Below, piece after piece: positions 1-9,925 of a stretch of 64,000 nt of DNA. The stretch's first letter is position 1. Each line of letters starts with the position of its first letter. Under the pieces are notes generated by a model. It was not told the DNA's origin. It ran no database searches and was given only the letters and a program-made list of their open reading frames with translations. The position numbers and the translations under genes were made by a program. Source of the stretch: an uncultured Bryobacteraceae bacterium (lineage in GTDB: Bacteria > Acidobacteriota > Terriglobia > Bryobacterales > Bryobacteraceae); contig CALDSU010000001.1 of assembly GCA_937924525.1 (NCBI GenBank), positions 1 to 64,000 on the forward strand, written 5' to 3'.

Positions 1-412
<412 letters not shown>

Positions 413-490
413 TAAAATTTACTGGCCGCATGATGGCGCTCTTGCCCATCCGCAGCCTCGTGGTTGGCCCGTCAATATTCAGTGTTGCAA

Positions 491-611
<121 letters not shown>

Positions 612-618
612 ATGACAC

Positions 619-645
619 AAAGCCCGGCCCTCAGGCCGGGCTTTT
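619..645 (+). terminator. Rho-independent terminator of the rRNA operon
   Basis: An 11-base stem (619-629 with 634-644) with a four-base loop runs into a short T run at 642-645, directly after 5S. It also lies just beyond the 3' end of the minus-strand methyltransferase, and the A run on its other side could make it work in both directions. Confidence 0.85.
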
Positions 646-685
646 GTGCTTCGGTGCCCCTGATCTTCCCGACCGACCCTGCCAC

Positions 686-1363
686 TCACTGCACCCGGAC
701 CGGCCGAAAGATCAAAATGTGCTGTCGGGGCAGAATCCGCAAGTTCTGTTCGAACTGGAAACCCTCCGCCTCCACCTCCACGCGGGCTTCTAACTCGGTC
801 ATCTTATGTTCGACCCGGATCGGGATCCAGGGCTCTTCCTTCTTGTATTCGATCAACACGAGCCTGCCGCCGGGTTTCAGCGCCCGGTGTAGCCTGCGTA
901 GCACTTTCTGGGGCTCGGCCAGTTCGTGGTAAACATCCACCATGAGCACCAAGTCCATGGCCTTCTCGGGCAGTCCGGGGTCGTCAACTTTCCCGAGTGT
1001 CGGAATCACGTTCCTGACCCCGCGGCGCGCCCTCTCCCGCTCGAGGAGGCGCAGCATCTCCGGTTGAATTTCGACGGCATATACGGTGCCCTGCGAACCG
1101 ACTCGCTCGGCCAGCAGCCAGCTAAAATAGCCTACTCCGGCGCCGACATCCGCGACCGTTTGTCCCTTTTGCAGGCGCAAGGCTTCCACCGCGCGTTCCG
1201 GTTGCTCTTCTTCCAGCCTCTCCGGGCGGACCAACCATTCCGCCCCAGCCACCCCCATCACCGGGGCAATGCGCCGCCCCGTGAGGGGGTGTACTCCCTG
1301 GGCGGCGAGTGGCGGACCCGCCAAAATCAACCCCAGAACCGCGGCGGCGCACCAATGCTTCAT
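686..1363 (-). CDS. Exported class I SAM-dependent methyltransferase
   Basis: A 225-residue protein with a Rossmann methyltransferase core. Motif I (VADVGAGVGYF, residues ~70-80) binds S-adenosylmethionine, and the VMVDVYHEL-type acidic segment and LKPGGRLVLIEY follow in the expected order. The chosen start opens an apparent signal peptide (positively charged MKHW, then a hydrophobic stretch ending AAQG near residue 23). An in-frame ATG 36 bases upstream would add a charged extension before it. A periplasmic methyltransferase of this sort is seen in many acidobacteria and planctomycetes; the substrate is unknown. It stands alone, converging on the rRNA operon. Confidence 0.8.
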   Translation of the reverse strand: MKHWCAAAVLGLILAGPPLAAQGVHPLTGRRIAPVMGVAGAEWLVRPERLEEEQPERAVEALRLQKGQTVADVGAGVGYFSWLLAERVGSQGTVYAVEIQPEMLRLLERERARRGVRNVIPTLGKVDDPGLPEKAMDLVLMVDVYHELAEPQKVLRRLHRALKPGGRLVLIEYKKEEPWIPIRVEHKMTELEARVEVEAEGFQFEQNLRILPRQHILIFRPVRVQ

Positions 1364-1499
1364 GCCTGCAGGATGCCGCAACTTGCCGCGCAGGCGCAAA
1401 TACCCGCAGGCAAGTACTGGTACGCCAAAAGCTATGCGGCTGGTACGTTATGTTACTGGTTCACAGAGACTTAAGGGACGCAATCGGCCCGTTTTTCCC

Positions 1500-1505
1500 T
1501 ATACT
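1500..1505 (+). promoter_or_regulatory. Candidate -10 element for the zinc-finger gene
   Basis: TATACT matches the sigma-70 -10 consensus in five of six bases and lies about 68 bases before the ATG at 1574. No good -35 hexamer is seen at normal spacing. The same hexamer recurs in front of other genes in this window. Confidence 0.35.
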
Positions 1506-1573
1506 GGGGCCAGGTGAACGCACGAGTCAGGCTGCGAGCGAGCATCGGCTCGCCGCTCAGGAAGGATTCCCCA

Positions 1574-1900
1574 ATGCCTTGTAAATTCGCACCACTGGTC
1601 TCCAGTTATCAGGATCAATCTCTGAACGCGGAACAGTCCCGCCGGGTGGAACTCCATGTTGCCCTCTGCCGGGAATGTCTGATCCAGTTGACCACGGGGG
1701 GCGTGGAATTGCGTGCCGTGCGCCCGGCGGGAACCGACACGATGTTTGCGTCGTATCGGAACCGCCTGGCCACGGAATTGGCGGTCGCCGGCGGGGAGGC
1801 GCCCGCGGCGCGCGCCAGCGCCGCGCGCTTTCGCTGGGCCGTCGCCCTGGTGGGACTGCTGGCCGGGGTCGCCTGGAGCTACGCCTTCTTGGTGCGGTAA
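1574..1900 (+). CDS. Small zf-HC2 (anti-sigma-like) membrane protein
   Basis: A 108-residue protein. Residues ~27-35 hold the H-x3-C-x2-C signature (HVALCREC) of the putative zinc-finger (zf-HC2) family, typical of ZAS anti-sigma factors. A single transmembrane helix near the C-terminus (about 86-107) is followed by only a few residues. ATG at 1574 is preferred because AGGAAGGA lies 8 to 15 bases upstream; a start 60 bases earlier adds an Arg-rich tail. ZAS proteins usually sit next to an ECF sigma factor and have a periplasmic domain. Here there is neither, so an anti-sigma role is only suggested. Confidence 0.7.
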   Translation: MPCKFAPLVSSYQDQSLNAEQSRRVELHVALCRECLIQLTTGGVELRAVRPAGTDTMFASYRNRLATELAVAGGEAPAARASAARFRWAVALVGLLAGVAWSYAFLVR

Positions 1901-2022
1901 TCGCATCTCCCGCGCCGCCGGGCATCCGGAGGGCTTCCGGCGCTTTTTGAATTCCTTGAAACAACTGATTCCGGGCTGCGTCTACCACCTCTAGAAGAGA
2001 GCCGCCGCGGCGCGGGCGGCGC

Positions 2023-2028
2023 TATACT
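2023..2028 (+). promoter_or_regulatory. Candidate -10 element for the S41 protease gene
   Basis: TATACT lies 25 bases before the ATG at 2054. A transcript would start near 2035, just ahead of the AAGGACAGG purine stretch that could serve as ribosome binding site. The -35 region is not convincing. Confidence 0.35.
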
Positions 2029-2053
2029 TGAGCAAGGACAGGTCTCAACCCGG

Positions 2054-3643
2054 ATGGGCTTTCAACGACGTTCGATTTATTTCTACCCGCTGATCATTGC
2101 GGGCTGCTCTGTGCTCGGCGGCTTTTACGGGTCCCGGGTTGAGGTGGCGGCCGCGGCCGCCGACGAGGACGTCATCCGCGCGAGCGTGCGCCAGTTTACG
2201 CGCGTCTACGCCGCGGTGGAAGAGAACTTCGCGGATCCCCTGACGCCCGACAAGTCGATCTATAAGGGCGCGATCCCGGGAATGTTGCGAACCCTGGATC
2301 CCCACTCCAGCTTTTTCGATCCGCGCGACTTCCAAATCCTGCGTGAAGATCAGAAAGGTCATTACTTCGGCGTCGGCATGACCGTGGCCGAACGTAACCG
2401 CAAGACGATCGTCATCGCTCCCTTTACCGGGTCGCCCGCCTACCGGGCGGGGATCCGGCCGGGAGACGTGATCCTGGAGGTGAACGGTAAATCCACGGAG
2501 AACCTTAACACCACCGAGGTAGCCGATCTGCTGAAAGGTCCGCGCGGCACCGCGGTCACCATCGTCATCGCGCGGGAAGGGAATGAAAAGCCGCTGGTCT
2601 TTCATGTGATCCGGGACGAGATCTCCCGCAAGAGCGTGCAGGATGCGTTCTGGCTGCGTCCCGGGATCGCCTACCTCGACATCGAGCACTTCAACGAAAC
2701 CACCAGTTCGGAAGTGGAGGAGAACCTCCGCAAACTGGGCGAGCAGAACATCAAGGGCCTCATCCTGGACCTGCGCGAGAACCCGGGCGGCCTGCTGAAT
2801 GAAGGAGTCGCCGTCGCCGATAAGTTTCTCCGCAAGGATCAGACGATCGTGTCCCACCGGGGCCGGGCCTCGGCGGAAAAACCTTACATCGCGCGCCGGG
2901 GGAATCGCGGCTACGAATATCCCATCGTGGTGCTGGTGAACCGCTACTCGGCATCCGCCGCCGAGATCGTCGCCGGGGCGCTCCAGGACCACGACCGCGC
3001 CTGGATCCTGGGGGAGAACACCTTCGGCAAGGGCCTCGTCCAAACTGTGTTTCCTCTGCCGGAAAACACCGGCCTTGCGCTGACTACCGCCAAATACTAC
3101 ACGCCGAGCGGCCGCCTGATTCAGCGGGATTACAGCAACACGAGCTTCTACGATTACTACAACCACAAAGACCTGGAAACCAAGAATCTCCAGGACGTGA
3201 AGATGACCGACAGCGGGCGAACGGTCTACGGCGGGGGCGGGATTGCTCCCGACGAGAAGTTTGAAACTCCCAAACTCAACCCATTTCAGATCAAGCTGCT
3301 CAGCAAGGCAGCCTTCTTCAACTTCACCAAGCGGTACTTCGGCAAGCGGGAGGCGTCGCTGCCGCCAAACTGGAAGCCGGACGACGCGATCATCGAGGAG
3401 TTCCGCCGCTTCCTGCGCGACGAGGGGGTCTCCTACACGGAAGCCGAGTTTGCGGAGAACTCCGACTGGGTGCATCGGCAGCTGCGGAAGGAAATGTACG
3501 TGACGGCTTTCAGCGTGGATGAAGCCCGGCGGATCATGGTGGAATCGGATCCCATCATCGAGCGCGCCATCGCCGCCCTGCCGAAGGCGAAGGCCTTGCT
3601 GGAGTCGGCGAATCGGAAAATGGCGCAGCGCCTGTCGAGGTAA
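2054..3643 (+). CDS. S41 family C-terminal processing peptidase (CtpA-like)
   Basis: A 529-residue serine protease of the carboxy-terminal processing family, expected to trim or degrade proteins in the periplasm. In order: an N-terminal membrane anchor (residues ~9-27), a helical lead-in with the LDPHSSFF motif (~81-88), a PDZ domain (~100-180), and the S41 core with ILDLRENPGGLL (~237-248). The Ser in the YSASAAEI motif (~298-305) and the Lys in FGKG (~324-327) form the Ser-Lys dyad. Length and order fit CtpA/Prc-like enzymes. The C-terminal ~130 residues are helical and charged. It is followed closely by guaA, with no clear functional link. Confidence 0.93.
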   Translation: MGFQRRSIYFYPLIIAGCSVLGGFYGSRVEVAAAAADEDVIRASVRQFTRVYAAVEENFADPLTPDKSIYKGAIPGMLRTLDPHSSFFDPRDFQILREDQKGHYFGVGMTVAERNRKTIVIAPFTGSPAYRAGIRPGDVILEVNGKSTENLNTTEVADLLKGPRGTAVTIVIAREGNEKPLVFHVIRDEISRKSVQDAFWLRPGIAYLDIEHFNETTSSEVEENLRKLGEQNIKGLILDLRENPGGLLNEGVAVADKFLRKDQTIVSHRGRASAEKPYIARRGNRGYEYPIVVLVNRYSASAAEIVAGALQDHDRAWILGENTFGKGLVQTVFPLPENTGLALTTAKYYTPSGRLIQRDYSNTSFYDYYNHKDLETKNLQDVKMTDSGRTVYGGGGIAPDEKFETPKLNPFQIKLLSKAAFFNFTKRYFGKREASLPPNWKPDDAIIEEFRRFLRDEGVSYTEAEFAENSDWVHRQLRKEMYVTAFSVDEARRIMVESDPIIERAIAALPKAKALLESANRKMAQRLSR

Positions 3644-3690
3644 TCCGCTCCCTGCTTGCGGCCGCTCCAGTTCCCACACCCCAGGTTACG

Positions 3691-5430
3691 GTGCTCGACG
3701 CCGGGGGCCAATACTGCCACCTGATCGCGCGCAAGGTGCGTGAACTCGGCGTCTACGCAGAGGTCCAGCCCAGCGACACTCCTGCCTCCCGCTTGGCGGG
3801 CCGCAAAGCGGTGATTATTTCCGGTGGCCCCAGCAGCGTGTACGAGCCGGGGAGTCCCACGGTGGACCCCGAGATCTTCCGGTCGGGCGCCGGCGTCCTG
3901 GGAATCTGCTACGGGCACCAGTTGATGGTGCATCTGCTCGGCGGCGTGGTCGAGCGCGGCGAGAAGGGCGAATATGGAGTCGCCACGCTGGAGGTTCACG
4001 CGCCGGGTGAGCTGTTCGCCGGAACCGAACCGCGCCAGCAGATCTGGATGAGCCACCGTGACCTCGTAACGGCGCCGCCTCCTTCGTTTGCAGTGCTGGC
4101 TGGGACTTCCACCTGCGCGATCGCCGCGATGGGAGATGCGGAGCGGCGCCTGTACGGGGTCCAGTTCCATCCCGAGGTGATCCACTCTCCGCGGGGCAAA
4201 GACCTGCTGGCGAACTTTCTGTTCCGCATCTGCCGCTGCACCCAGGACTGGGATCCGTCCCACCAGATTCCGCAGCTGGAAGAGGAGATCCGCGCCGCCG
4301 CCGGCGACCGCAAGGTGTTCTTCTTCGTGAGCGGCGGGGTGGACTCCACGGTGGCGTATCTGCTCTGCCTGCGGGCGCTCGGACCCGCCCGCGTGCGCGG
4401 CGTTTACGTGGACACCGGGCTCATGCGCGAAGGCGAAACCGAAGCGGTGGAGCAGATGTTCGCCTCGCTGGGCGCGGGCACCGTGACGGTGGAGCATGCG
4501 CGCGACCGCTTCCTGGGGGCGCTCGCGGGGGTCGTCGAACCCGAGCGGAAACGGCAGATTATTGGAGCGGAGTTCCTGCGCGTTCAGGAGCACGCCGCGG
4601 AAAGGTGGCATCTGCTGGATGGCCACTGGGTGCTGGGCCAGGGCACGATCTACCCCGACACGATCGAATCGGGGGGCACAAAGCAGTCCGCCACCATCAA
4701 GACCCATCACAATCGGGTCGAAGGCGTCCGGCGGCTGATCGAGGAGGGCCGCCTAGTCGAGCCGCTGCATTCCTTCTACAAGGACGAAGTGCGCGAGATT
4801 GGCAAACTGCTGGGAATTCCGCCAGACTGGCTCGATCGCCATCCGTTTCCGGGGCCCGGCCTTGCGATTCGCTGCCTTTGCTCCGAGGCGGACTTCCCGT
4901 TCTCCCGCCTTCAGGAGGGCTGGGTCATGCCGGTGCATTCGGTCGGGGTGCAGGGGGACTCGCGCTCGTACGCCCCGGTGCTGGCGCTCGATCGCCCCCC
5001 TGACGCGGAGGCCAAGGCCGCCGCCACGGATCTGATCAACCGCCTGCGCGGCTTCAACCGCGTCGTGGCGCTGGCGGCTTCGCACGCGCCGCTGGCCGCC
5101 ATGCGGGTCCGCGCCTCAGTCATGTGCGAAACCCGGCTGGAGCGGTTGCGCCGCGCCGACGCGGCGGTGCGGCGAATCTCGCGCGCCGGCGGCTTCGATG
5201 CCCGCATCTGGCAGTTCCCGGTGGTGTTGATTCCCGCCGGCACGGACGACCGCCCGGACTCGGTCGTTCTCCGGCCTGTGGATTCGGTGGACGGCATGAC
5301 CGCGGAAAGCGTGCTGATGCCCGAACCGCTCTTGCGGACGGTCGCCGAAGCGCTGCTCGCTTTGCCCGGCATCGCGGCGGTCTTCTTCGACCTCACGAAC
5401 AAACCACCGGCCACCATCGAGTGGGAGTGA
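3691..5430 (+). CDS. guaA: GMP synthase (glutamine-hydrolysing)
   Basis: Converts XMP to GMP with ATP and glutamine, the last step of GMP synthesis. The N-terminal class I amidotransferase shows GICYGHQ (Cys ~73) and FHPEV (His). The ATP-pyrophosphatase domain shows the P-loop FVSGGVDSTV (~212-221). The C-terminal dimerisation domain ends in TNKPPATIEWE, as in the family. At 579 residues it is longer than the common ~525. The start is uncertain: no ATG lies near the expected N-terminus. GTG at 3691 leaves the first beta strand (VTVLDAGGQ) cut short, while the frame is open upstream and a CTG at 3652 with GAGG 11 bases before it is an alternative. Confidence 0.92.
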   Translation: MLDAGGQYCHLIARKVRELGVYAEVQPSDTPASRLAGRKAVIISGGPSSVYEPGSPTVDPEIFRSGAGVLGICYGHQLMVHLLGGVVERGEKGEYGVATLEVHAPGELFAGTEPRQQIWMSHRDLVTAPPPSFAVLAGTSTCAIAAMGDAERRLYGVQFHPEVIHSPRGKDLLANFLFRICRCTQDWDPSHQIPQLEEEIRAAAGDRKVFFFVSGGVDSTVAYLLCLRALGPARVRGVYVDTGLMREGETEAVEQMFASLGAGTVTVEHARDRFLGALAGVVEPERKRQIIGAEFLRVQEHAAERWHLLDGHWVLGQGTIYPDTIESGGTKQSATIKTHHNRVEGVRRLIEEGRLVEPLHSFYKDEVREIGKLLGIPPDWLDRHPFPGPGLAIRCLCSEADFPFSRLQEGWVMPVHSVGVQGDSRSYAPVLALDRPPDAEAKAAATDLINRLRGFNRVVALAASHAPLAAMRVRASVMCETRLERLRRADAAVRRISRAGGFDARIWQFPVVLIPAGTDDRPDSVVLRPVDSVDGMTAESVLMPEPLLRTVAEALLALPGIAAVFFDLTNKPPATIEWE

Positions 5431-5434
5431 CGGT

Positions 5435-5466
5435 TTGACACTCCTCGAAAAGGCCGTTACCATAAT
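5435..5466 (+). promoter_or_regulatory. Promoter of the rplM-rpsI operon
   Basis: A perfect -35 hexamer TTGACA (5435-5440) is followed 17 bases later by TACCAT (5458-5463) and 20 bases later by CATAAT (5461-5466). Either could be the -10. It lies directly after guaA and 35 to 60 bases before rplM, which is where the ribosomal operon should start. Confidence 0.65.
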
Positions 5467-5500
5467 AAGTTTGTAGGCAATCCTGCGGAGACGTGTGTCA

Positions 5501-5929
5501 ATGAGTACGGAGTTTCCTTCCAAGAACGGCATTGAGCGCAGGTGGCACGTTATCGACGCCGCGGATCAAGTCCTCGGCAAAGTGGCTGCCACCACCGCCA
5601 AACTGCTGATGGGAAAGCACAAGGCCATCTTCACGCCGTTCTTGGATACTGGCGATCACGTGATCGTCATCAATGCCGCGAAGGTGAAACTGACCGGCAA
5701 AAAAGAAGAGCAGAAACTATATCGCCACTTCACCGGCTATCCGGGCGGATTGGTGGAGATTCAGGCCCGGCGGGTGCGCGCGACCAAGCCCATCCGCATG
5801 ATCGAAGACGCGGTGTTCGGCATGCTGCCCAAGACCAAGCTCGGTAAGCAGATGTACCGGAAGCTGAAGGTGTATCCCGGTCCCAAGCATCCGCATGCGG
5901 CGCAGCAGCCGGTGGCGTGCGAACTCTAG
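5501..5929 (+). CDS. rplM: 50S ribosomal protein L13
   Basis: A 142-residue protein matching L13 across its length: WHVIDAADQVLGKVA near the start, GDHVIVINAAKVKLTGKK in the middle and GMLPKTKLGKQMYRKLKVY towards the end. It binds 23S rRNA early in large-subunit assembly. ATG at 5501 has GGAG about 10 bases upstream; a GTG six bases earlier is possible. It is first in an operon with rpsI, 43 bases before it, as in most bacteria. Confidence 0.96.
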   Translation: MSTEFPSKNGIERRWHVIDAADQVLGKVAATTAKLLMGKHKAIFTPFLDTGDHVIVINAAKVKLTGKKEEQKLYRHFTGYPGGLVEIQARRVRATKPIRMIEDAVFGMLPKTKLGKQMYRKLKVYPGPKHPHAAQQPVACEL

Positions 5930-5972
5930 TCGAGTTTGAACCGAGAGAAATCAGCGAGAAAGGGAAGTTCGA

Positions 5973-6368
5973 TTGGCAGGCATTGTTCAGTACATGGGAA
6001 CCGGGCGCCGCAAGACTGCGGTAGCCCGCGTGTTCCTTCGTCCGGGCAAGGGCGACATTGTCATCAACCGTCGTCCTTTTGAGAATTACTTCCCCACGGA
6101 AGCCTTGCGCGTTCCCGTCCGGCAGGCGCTGCTGGCCACGGAAACCGCCGACAAGTTCGATGTCCTGATCCGGGCGACCGGGGGCGGGTTGAATGGCCAG
6201 GCGGAGGCGATCCGGCTGGGGATCGCCCGCGCGCTGTGCGAGTTCAACCTGGAGCTGCGCGGCAGGCTCAAGAAGCTTGGGTATCTTACCCGCGATCCCC
6301 GTGCGCATGAGCGCAAGAAGTACGGCCAGAAGGGCGCCCGCAAGCGGTTCCAGTTCTCCAAGCGTTAG
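5973..6368 (+). CDS. rpsI: 30S ribosomal protein S9
   Basis: A 131-residue protein. [14 protein letters not shown] near the N-terminus, [19 protein letters not shown] in the middle and the basic tail ending RKRFQFSKR are hallmarks of S9, whose C-terminal tail reaches the P-site tRNA. The start is a TTG at 5973 with AAAGGGAAG about 9 to 15 bases upstream; the next ATG would remove the first beta strand. Co-transcribed with rplM. Confidence 0.96.
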   Translation: MAGIVQYMGTGRRKTAVARVFLRPGKGDIVINRRPFENYFPTEALRVPVRQALLATETADKFDVLIRATGGGLNGQAEAIRLGIARALCEFNLELRGRLKKLGYLTRDPRAHERKKYGQKGARKRFQFSKR

Positions 6369-6543
6369 CTTCGATCGGGAGTCCGGGAACGTCGTATCCG
6401 GCGGGCCGGTTCCTTGACTCCCTTGTTCGCCATGCACCGGCTGCCGGATTTGTGGTTTGTTCCCAGGTTGCGCCCGCCGGCAAATCTCGCCTTGGACCGC
6501 CGGACCGGGGTTCTCCTGGCGCAGTGGAAGTGAAGGAGTTACG

Positions 6544-7446
6544 TTGCCTCAGATTACGATGAAGGAATTGCTCGAAGCTGGCGTTCACTTCGGGCACCAG
6601 ACCAAGCGCTGGAATCCGAAGATGAAGGAATACATCTTCGGCGAACGCAACGGGATCTACATTATCGATCTCCAGAAGACGCTCAAGATGTTCAAGGATG
6701 CGGCCCGCTTCGTCGGTGAAATGGCGGCGATGGGCAAGAACGTCCTGTTTGTCGGCACCAAGCGGCAGGCGCAGGAAGCCATCGCCGAGGAAGCCACGCG
6801 CTGCGGTATGTACTACGTCAACCAGCGCTGGCTGGGCGGCCTGCTCACCAACATGGTCACCGTGCAGCGGTCGATCAAGCGGCTGAAGGAGCTGGAACTG
6901 ATGTCCTCCAATGGCGGCTACGAGGCCCGTCCGAAGAAGGAGGTCATCCGGCTGGAGCGCGAACGCAAGCACCTCGATTCCAACCTGGCCGGCATCAAGG
7001 ACATGCCTGGCCTGCCGGACGTGCTGTTCGTCATCGATTCGAACAAGGAAGCGATCGCGGTGAAAGAGGCCCGGCGTCTGGGAATTCCCGTGGTGGCCAT
7101 CGTGGACACCAACTGCGATCCGGACGAGGTGGACTGGGTCATCCCTGGCAACGACGACGCGCTTCGGGCCATCCGCCTGTTCACCCAGAAGATTGCCGAC
7201 GCGATCATCGAAGGGCGTTCCCTGGCTACCGAGCAGGAGTTTGTGCCGGAGAAGATCGAGCCTGCCGCCGACGAAACCGCCGTGGAGGCCATGCCCGATT
7301 ATTCGCAGTACGTCGATCCCAAGTACGCGGAGGAGATCATGGCGGAGAGCTTCGCGGACGAGGACCTGCCTTCGGTGGGCCTCCGCAAGGGGCCGGCTGC
7401 GGAAACCGTGCCGGTGGCCCCGCCAGCCGCTGAATCCGGCGCCTAG
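6544..7446 (+). CDS. rpsB: 30S ribosomal protein S2
   Basis: A 300-residue protein with the S2 landmarks: [46 protein letters not shown] and [15 protein letters not shown]. The start is taken as TTG at 6544, five bases after GAAGGAG. The ATG at 6559 would also keep the conserved part but is too far from that site. A long acidic C-terminal tail (about residues 240-300) extends beyond the core, common in S2. The 175-base leader from rpsI may carry its own promoter or autoregulatory RNA, but no known S2 leader fold was recognised. Heads the rpsB-tsf-pyrH-frr group. Confidence 0.96.
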   Translation: MPQITMKELLEAGVHFGHQTKRWNPKMKEYIFGERNGIYIIDLQKTLKMFKDAARFVGEMAAMGKNVLFVGTKRQAQEAIAEEATRCGMYYVNQRWLGGLLTNMVTVQRSIKRLKELELMSSNGGYEARPKKEVIRLERERKHLDSNLAGIKDMPGLPDVLFVIDSNKEAIAVKEARRLGIPVVAIVDTNCDPDEVDWVIPGNDDALRAIRLFTQKIADAIIEGRSLATEQEFVPEKIEPAADETAVEAMPDYSQYVDPKYAEEIMAESFADEDLPSVGLRKGPAAETVPVAPPAAESGA

Positions 7447-7664
7447 CCGCCCGTGGATCGCGATGCTGACCGATCGTCGTTCCGGGAACGACCGAGCCGG
7501 GCCGCGTGCGGAAGCGAGCGGTCCGCCGCGGCTTTAAACACGGGCGTCCGGCCGGAAACGAAGCGCCGCGGGCCGTGCGGCTAGAAACACCGAAGACGGA
7601 CCGGCGCTGCTCGCGCCGGCCGCCCAACTGTCCGGGAAACCGGGAGAAGAGAGCTGAAAATCGT

Positions 7665-8582
7665 ATGGCGGAAATTACCGCGCAACTGGTGAAGGAACTT
7701 CGCGACCGGACGGGCGCCGGCATGATGGAGTGTAAGAGCGCCCTCAAGGAGGCCAACGGCGACTTGGCCGAGGCGGAAGTGGTGCTGCGTAAGAGAGGTA
7801 TCGCTTCGGCGGTGAAGAAAGCCGCCCGCTCCACCAAGCAAGGGCTCATCGGCAGCTTTGTGGACGAGGGCGCGCGGGTTGGCGTGCTGGTGGAAGTGAA
7901 TTGCGAGTCGGACTTCGTCGCCCGCACGGAGGACTTTCAGCAACTGGCTGCTTCCTTGGCCCGGCAGATCGCGGCTACCCGGCCGGCGGTGGTCCGTGCA
8001 GAGGATGGCCCGGGCGACGCTCTGTATGCTCAGCGATCCTTGGACGAACCCGGCTTGACCGTCGAAGAGTTGATCAAGACCAAGATTGCGAAACTGGGAG
8101 AGAACATCTCCGTGGCCCGCTTTGTCCGGCAGGAATTGGCGGCGCCCGGCCGGGAAGGCGTCTACATCCACCACGGCGGGCAATTGGGAGTGCTGCTGGA
8201 AATGGAATCTGGCAGCGCGGAAGCGGCGGCCCACGAGGAGTTCGCGGAATTGGTCCACGACTTGGCCATGCACGTGGCGGCCGCCGATCCCCGGTTCCTG
8301 TCACGCCAGGATGTGACCGCGGAACTGCTTGATAAGGAGCGTGCGATTCAGAAAGCCCGGGTGATTGCCGAGGGTAAGCCCGAGAAGGTGGCCGACAAGA
8401 TCGTGGAAGGCCGCCTGGGCAAATTCTTCGAGGAGGTCTGCCTGCTGGAGCAGCCGTTCGTGAAGGAGAACTCCCTGACGGTCGACCAGCTGGTCAAGCA
8501 GAAGGCCGCCAAGTTCGGCGCCGCCATCCGGGTTACTCGTTTCACGCGTTTCAAAGTCGGCGACGCCGCCCCGGCCGAGTAA
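7665..8582 (+). CDS. tsf: Elongation factor Ts
   Basis: A 305-residue guanine-nucleotide exchange factor for EF-Tu. The N-terminal UBA-like domain with [20 protein letters not shown] and the TDVN-like [16 protein letters not shown] (~residues 75-90) are diagnostic. ATG at 7665 is chosen because GGGAGAAGAGAG lies before it. The frame is open further upstream, but that part is low-complexity Arg-rich and unlike EF-Ts. The stop overlaps the start of pyrH in TAATG, so the two are translationally coupled. Confidence 0.96.
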   Translation: MAEITAQLVKELRDRTGAGMMECKSALKEANGDLAEAEVVLRKRGIASAVKKAARSTKQGLIGSFVDEGARVGVLVEVNCESDFVARTEDFQQLAASLARQIAATRPAVVRAEDGPGDALYAQRSLDEPGLTVEELIKTKIAKLGENISVARFVRQELAAPGREGVYIHHGGQLGVLLEMESGSAEAAAHEEFAELVHDLAMHVAAADPRFLSRQDVTAELLDKERAIQKARVIAEGKPEKVADKIVEGRLGKFFEEVCLLEQPFVKENSLTVDQLVKQKAAKFGAAIRVTRFTRFKVGDAAPAE

Positions 8583-9289
8583 TGGCCGCCTACCACAGGA
8601 TCCTGCTCAAGCTGTCCGGCGAGGCGCTGGCCGGGGGGGGTACCTCCGGCATCGATGCCGGCCGCGTACAAAGCCTGGCCGAGGAGATCGCCGCCGTAGT
8701 CCGGGCGGGCGTGCAACTGGGGATCGTCGTCGGGGGAGGCAACTTCTTTCGCGGCGTGGCTGCGGCCGCCAAAGAGATGGATCGGGTCACGGCGGACCAC
8801 ATGGGCATGCTCGCCACCGTGATCAACGGTCTCGCGCTTCAGGATGCGCTCGAGCGTTGCGGCGTCCCGACCCGCGTGCTCAGCGCCATCGAGATCCGGC
8901 AGGTGGCCGAACCATACATCCGCCGTCGCGCTCTGCGCCACCTGGAGAAGGGCCGGGCGCTCGTCTTCGCCGGAGGAACCTCGAATCCGTATTTTTCGAC
9001 GGATACCGCGGCCACTCTCCGGGCCCTCGAAATCAAGGCGGACGTTATCGCCAAGGCGACGCGCGTGGACGGCGTGTTCGATCAGGATCCGCTGCGCCAC
9101 CCGGGCGCGGTGCTGTTCCGGGAGATCGGATATACCGAGGTCCTGACCAAGAACCTCGCGGTGATGGACGCTACGTCGATCGCCATGTGCCGCGACAACA
9201 AGCTGCCCATCGTGGTTTTCAATTTGAACACACCGGGAAATATAATGCGTATGTCAATGGGTGAGCATGTCGGCACCATCATCCGCTAG
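8582..9289 (+). CDS. pyrH: Uridylate kinase
   Basis: A 235-residue amino-acid-kinase-fold enzyme that phosphorylates UMP to UDP. It has LLKLSGEAL at the N-terminus, [10 protein letters not shown] (~48-57), the [16 protein letters not shown] active-site segment (~137-152) and [12 protein letters not shown]. Length is as expected for bacterial UMP kinase. Its ATG overlaps the tsf stop codon by one base. Confidence 0.96.
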   Translation: MAAYHRILLKLSGEALAGGGTSGIDAGRVQSLAEEIAAVVRAGVQLGIVVGGGNFFRGVAAAAKEMDRVTADHMGMLATVINGLALQDALERCGVPTRVLSAIEIRQVAEPYIRRRALRHLEKGRALVFAGGTSNPYFSTDTAATLRALEIKADVIAKATRVDGVFDQDPLRHPGAVLFREIGYTEVLTKNLAVMDATSIAMCRDNKLPIVVFNLNTPGNIMRMSMGEHVGTIIR

Positions 9290-9322
9290 ACCGCGCGCTC
9301 CCCTCTGTTTGGATGAGGATCT

Positions 9323-9925
9323 ATGAAATCTGCGCAATCGACCCCATCGGGTCCCGCCCCCTTTGCGAACTTGAAGGAAGTGGAGACCAGCGTCAAGACC
9401 CGCATGGACAAGGCCCTTCAGGACCTGCTGCACGCGATGTCCACCATCCGCACTGGACGCGCCTCTATCGCCCTGCTCGATTCGATTCGCGTCGACTACT
9501 ACGGCACGCCGACGCCGCTCAACCAGTTGGCCAACCTCCACGTCCCGGAGCCGTCGCTCATTACGGTTCAGCCGTGGGACGTGTCCCAGATCGGGCCGAT
9601 TGAAAAAGCCATCCGCAGTGCGGACCTTGGGTTGAATCCTTCCAACGATGGCAAGGTGATCCGCATTCCCATTCCGCCTCTCACCCAGGAGCGCCGCAAG
9701 GAAATCGTCAAGCATCTGCATCACGTTGCCGAAGACCACCGGGTGGCGATCCGCAACATCCGGCGCGACGGCAACGAGGCAGTGAAAAAATTGCTGAAGG
9801 ACAAGAAGATCACCGAAGACGAGGACCGCCGCGCCCACGACGAGATTCAGAAGCTGACCGATCAATTTATGCAGAAACTGGACCAGGCGGCCAAAGCCAA
9901 GGAGAAGGAAATCCTCGAGATCTGA
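9323..9925 (+). CDS. frr: Ribosome recycling factor
   Basis: A 200-residue protein with the RRF signatures STIRTGRASIALLD, YYGTPTPLNQLANL, IRIPIPPLTQERRKE and the helical KKLLKDKKITEDEDRR segment. It splits post-termination ribosomes with EF-G. It is about 15 residues longer than the usual 185, the extra lying at a Ser/Pro-rich N-terminus. ATG at 9323 follows GGATGAGGAT closely, and a second in-frame ATG exists 27 codons later. Last gene of the rpsB group, 33 bases after pyrH. Confidence 0.96.
   Translation: MKSAQSTPSGPAPFANLKEVETSVKTRMDKALQDLLHAMSTIRTGRASIALLDSIRVDYYGTPTPLNQLANLHVPEPSLITVQPWDVSQIGPIEKAIRSADLGLNPSNDGKVIRIPIPPLTQERRKEIVKHLHHVAEDHRVAIRNIRRDGNEAVKKLLKDKKITEDEDRRAHDEIQKLTDQFMQKLDQAAKAKEKEILEI

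Noticed and set aside
2045-3679. A 544-codon open frame on the minus strand opposite the S41 protease gene
   Set aside because: It mirrors the codon periodicity of a well-identified plus-strand gene, has no recognisable motif and is a typical antisense shadow in high-GC DNA. The same holds for long antisense frames opposite thrS, the rhamnosidase, ftsI, murE, ftsZ and the DUF1549 gene.
6369-6543. A structured autoregulatory leader in front of rpsB
   Set aside because: The gap is suggestive, but I could not assign any known S2 leader fold or convincing stem, so none is claimed.
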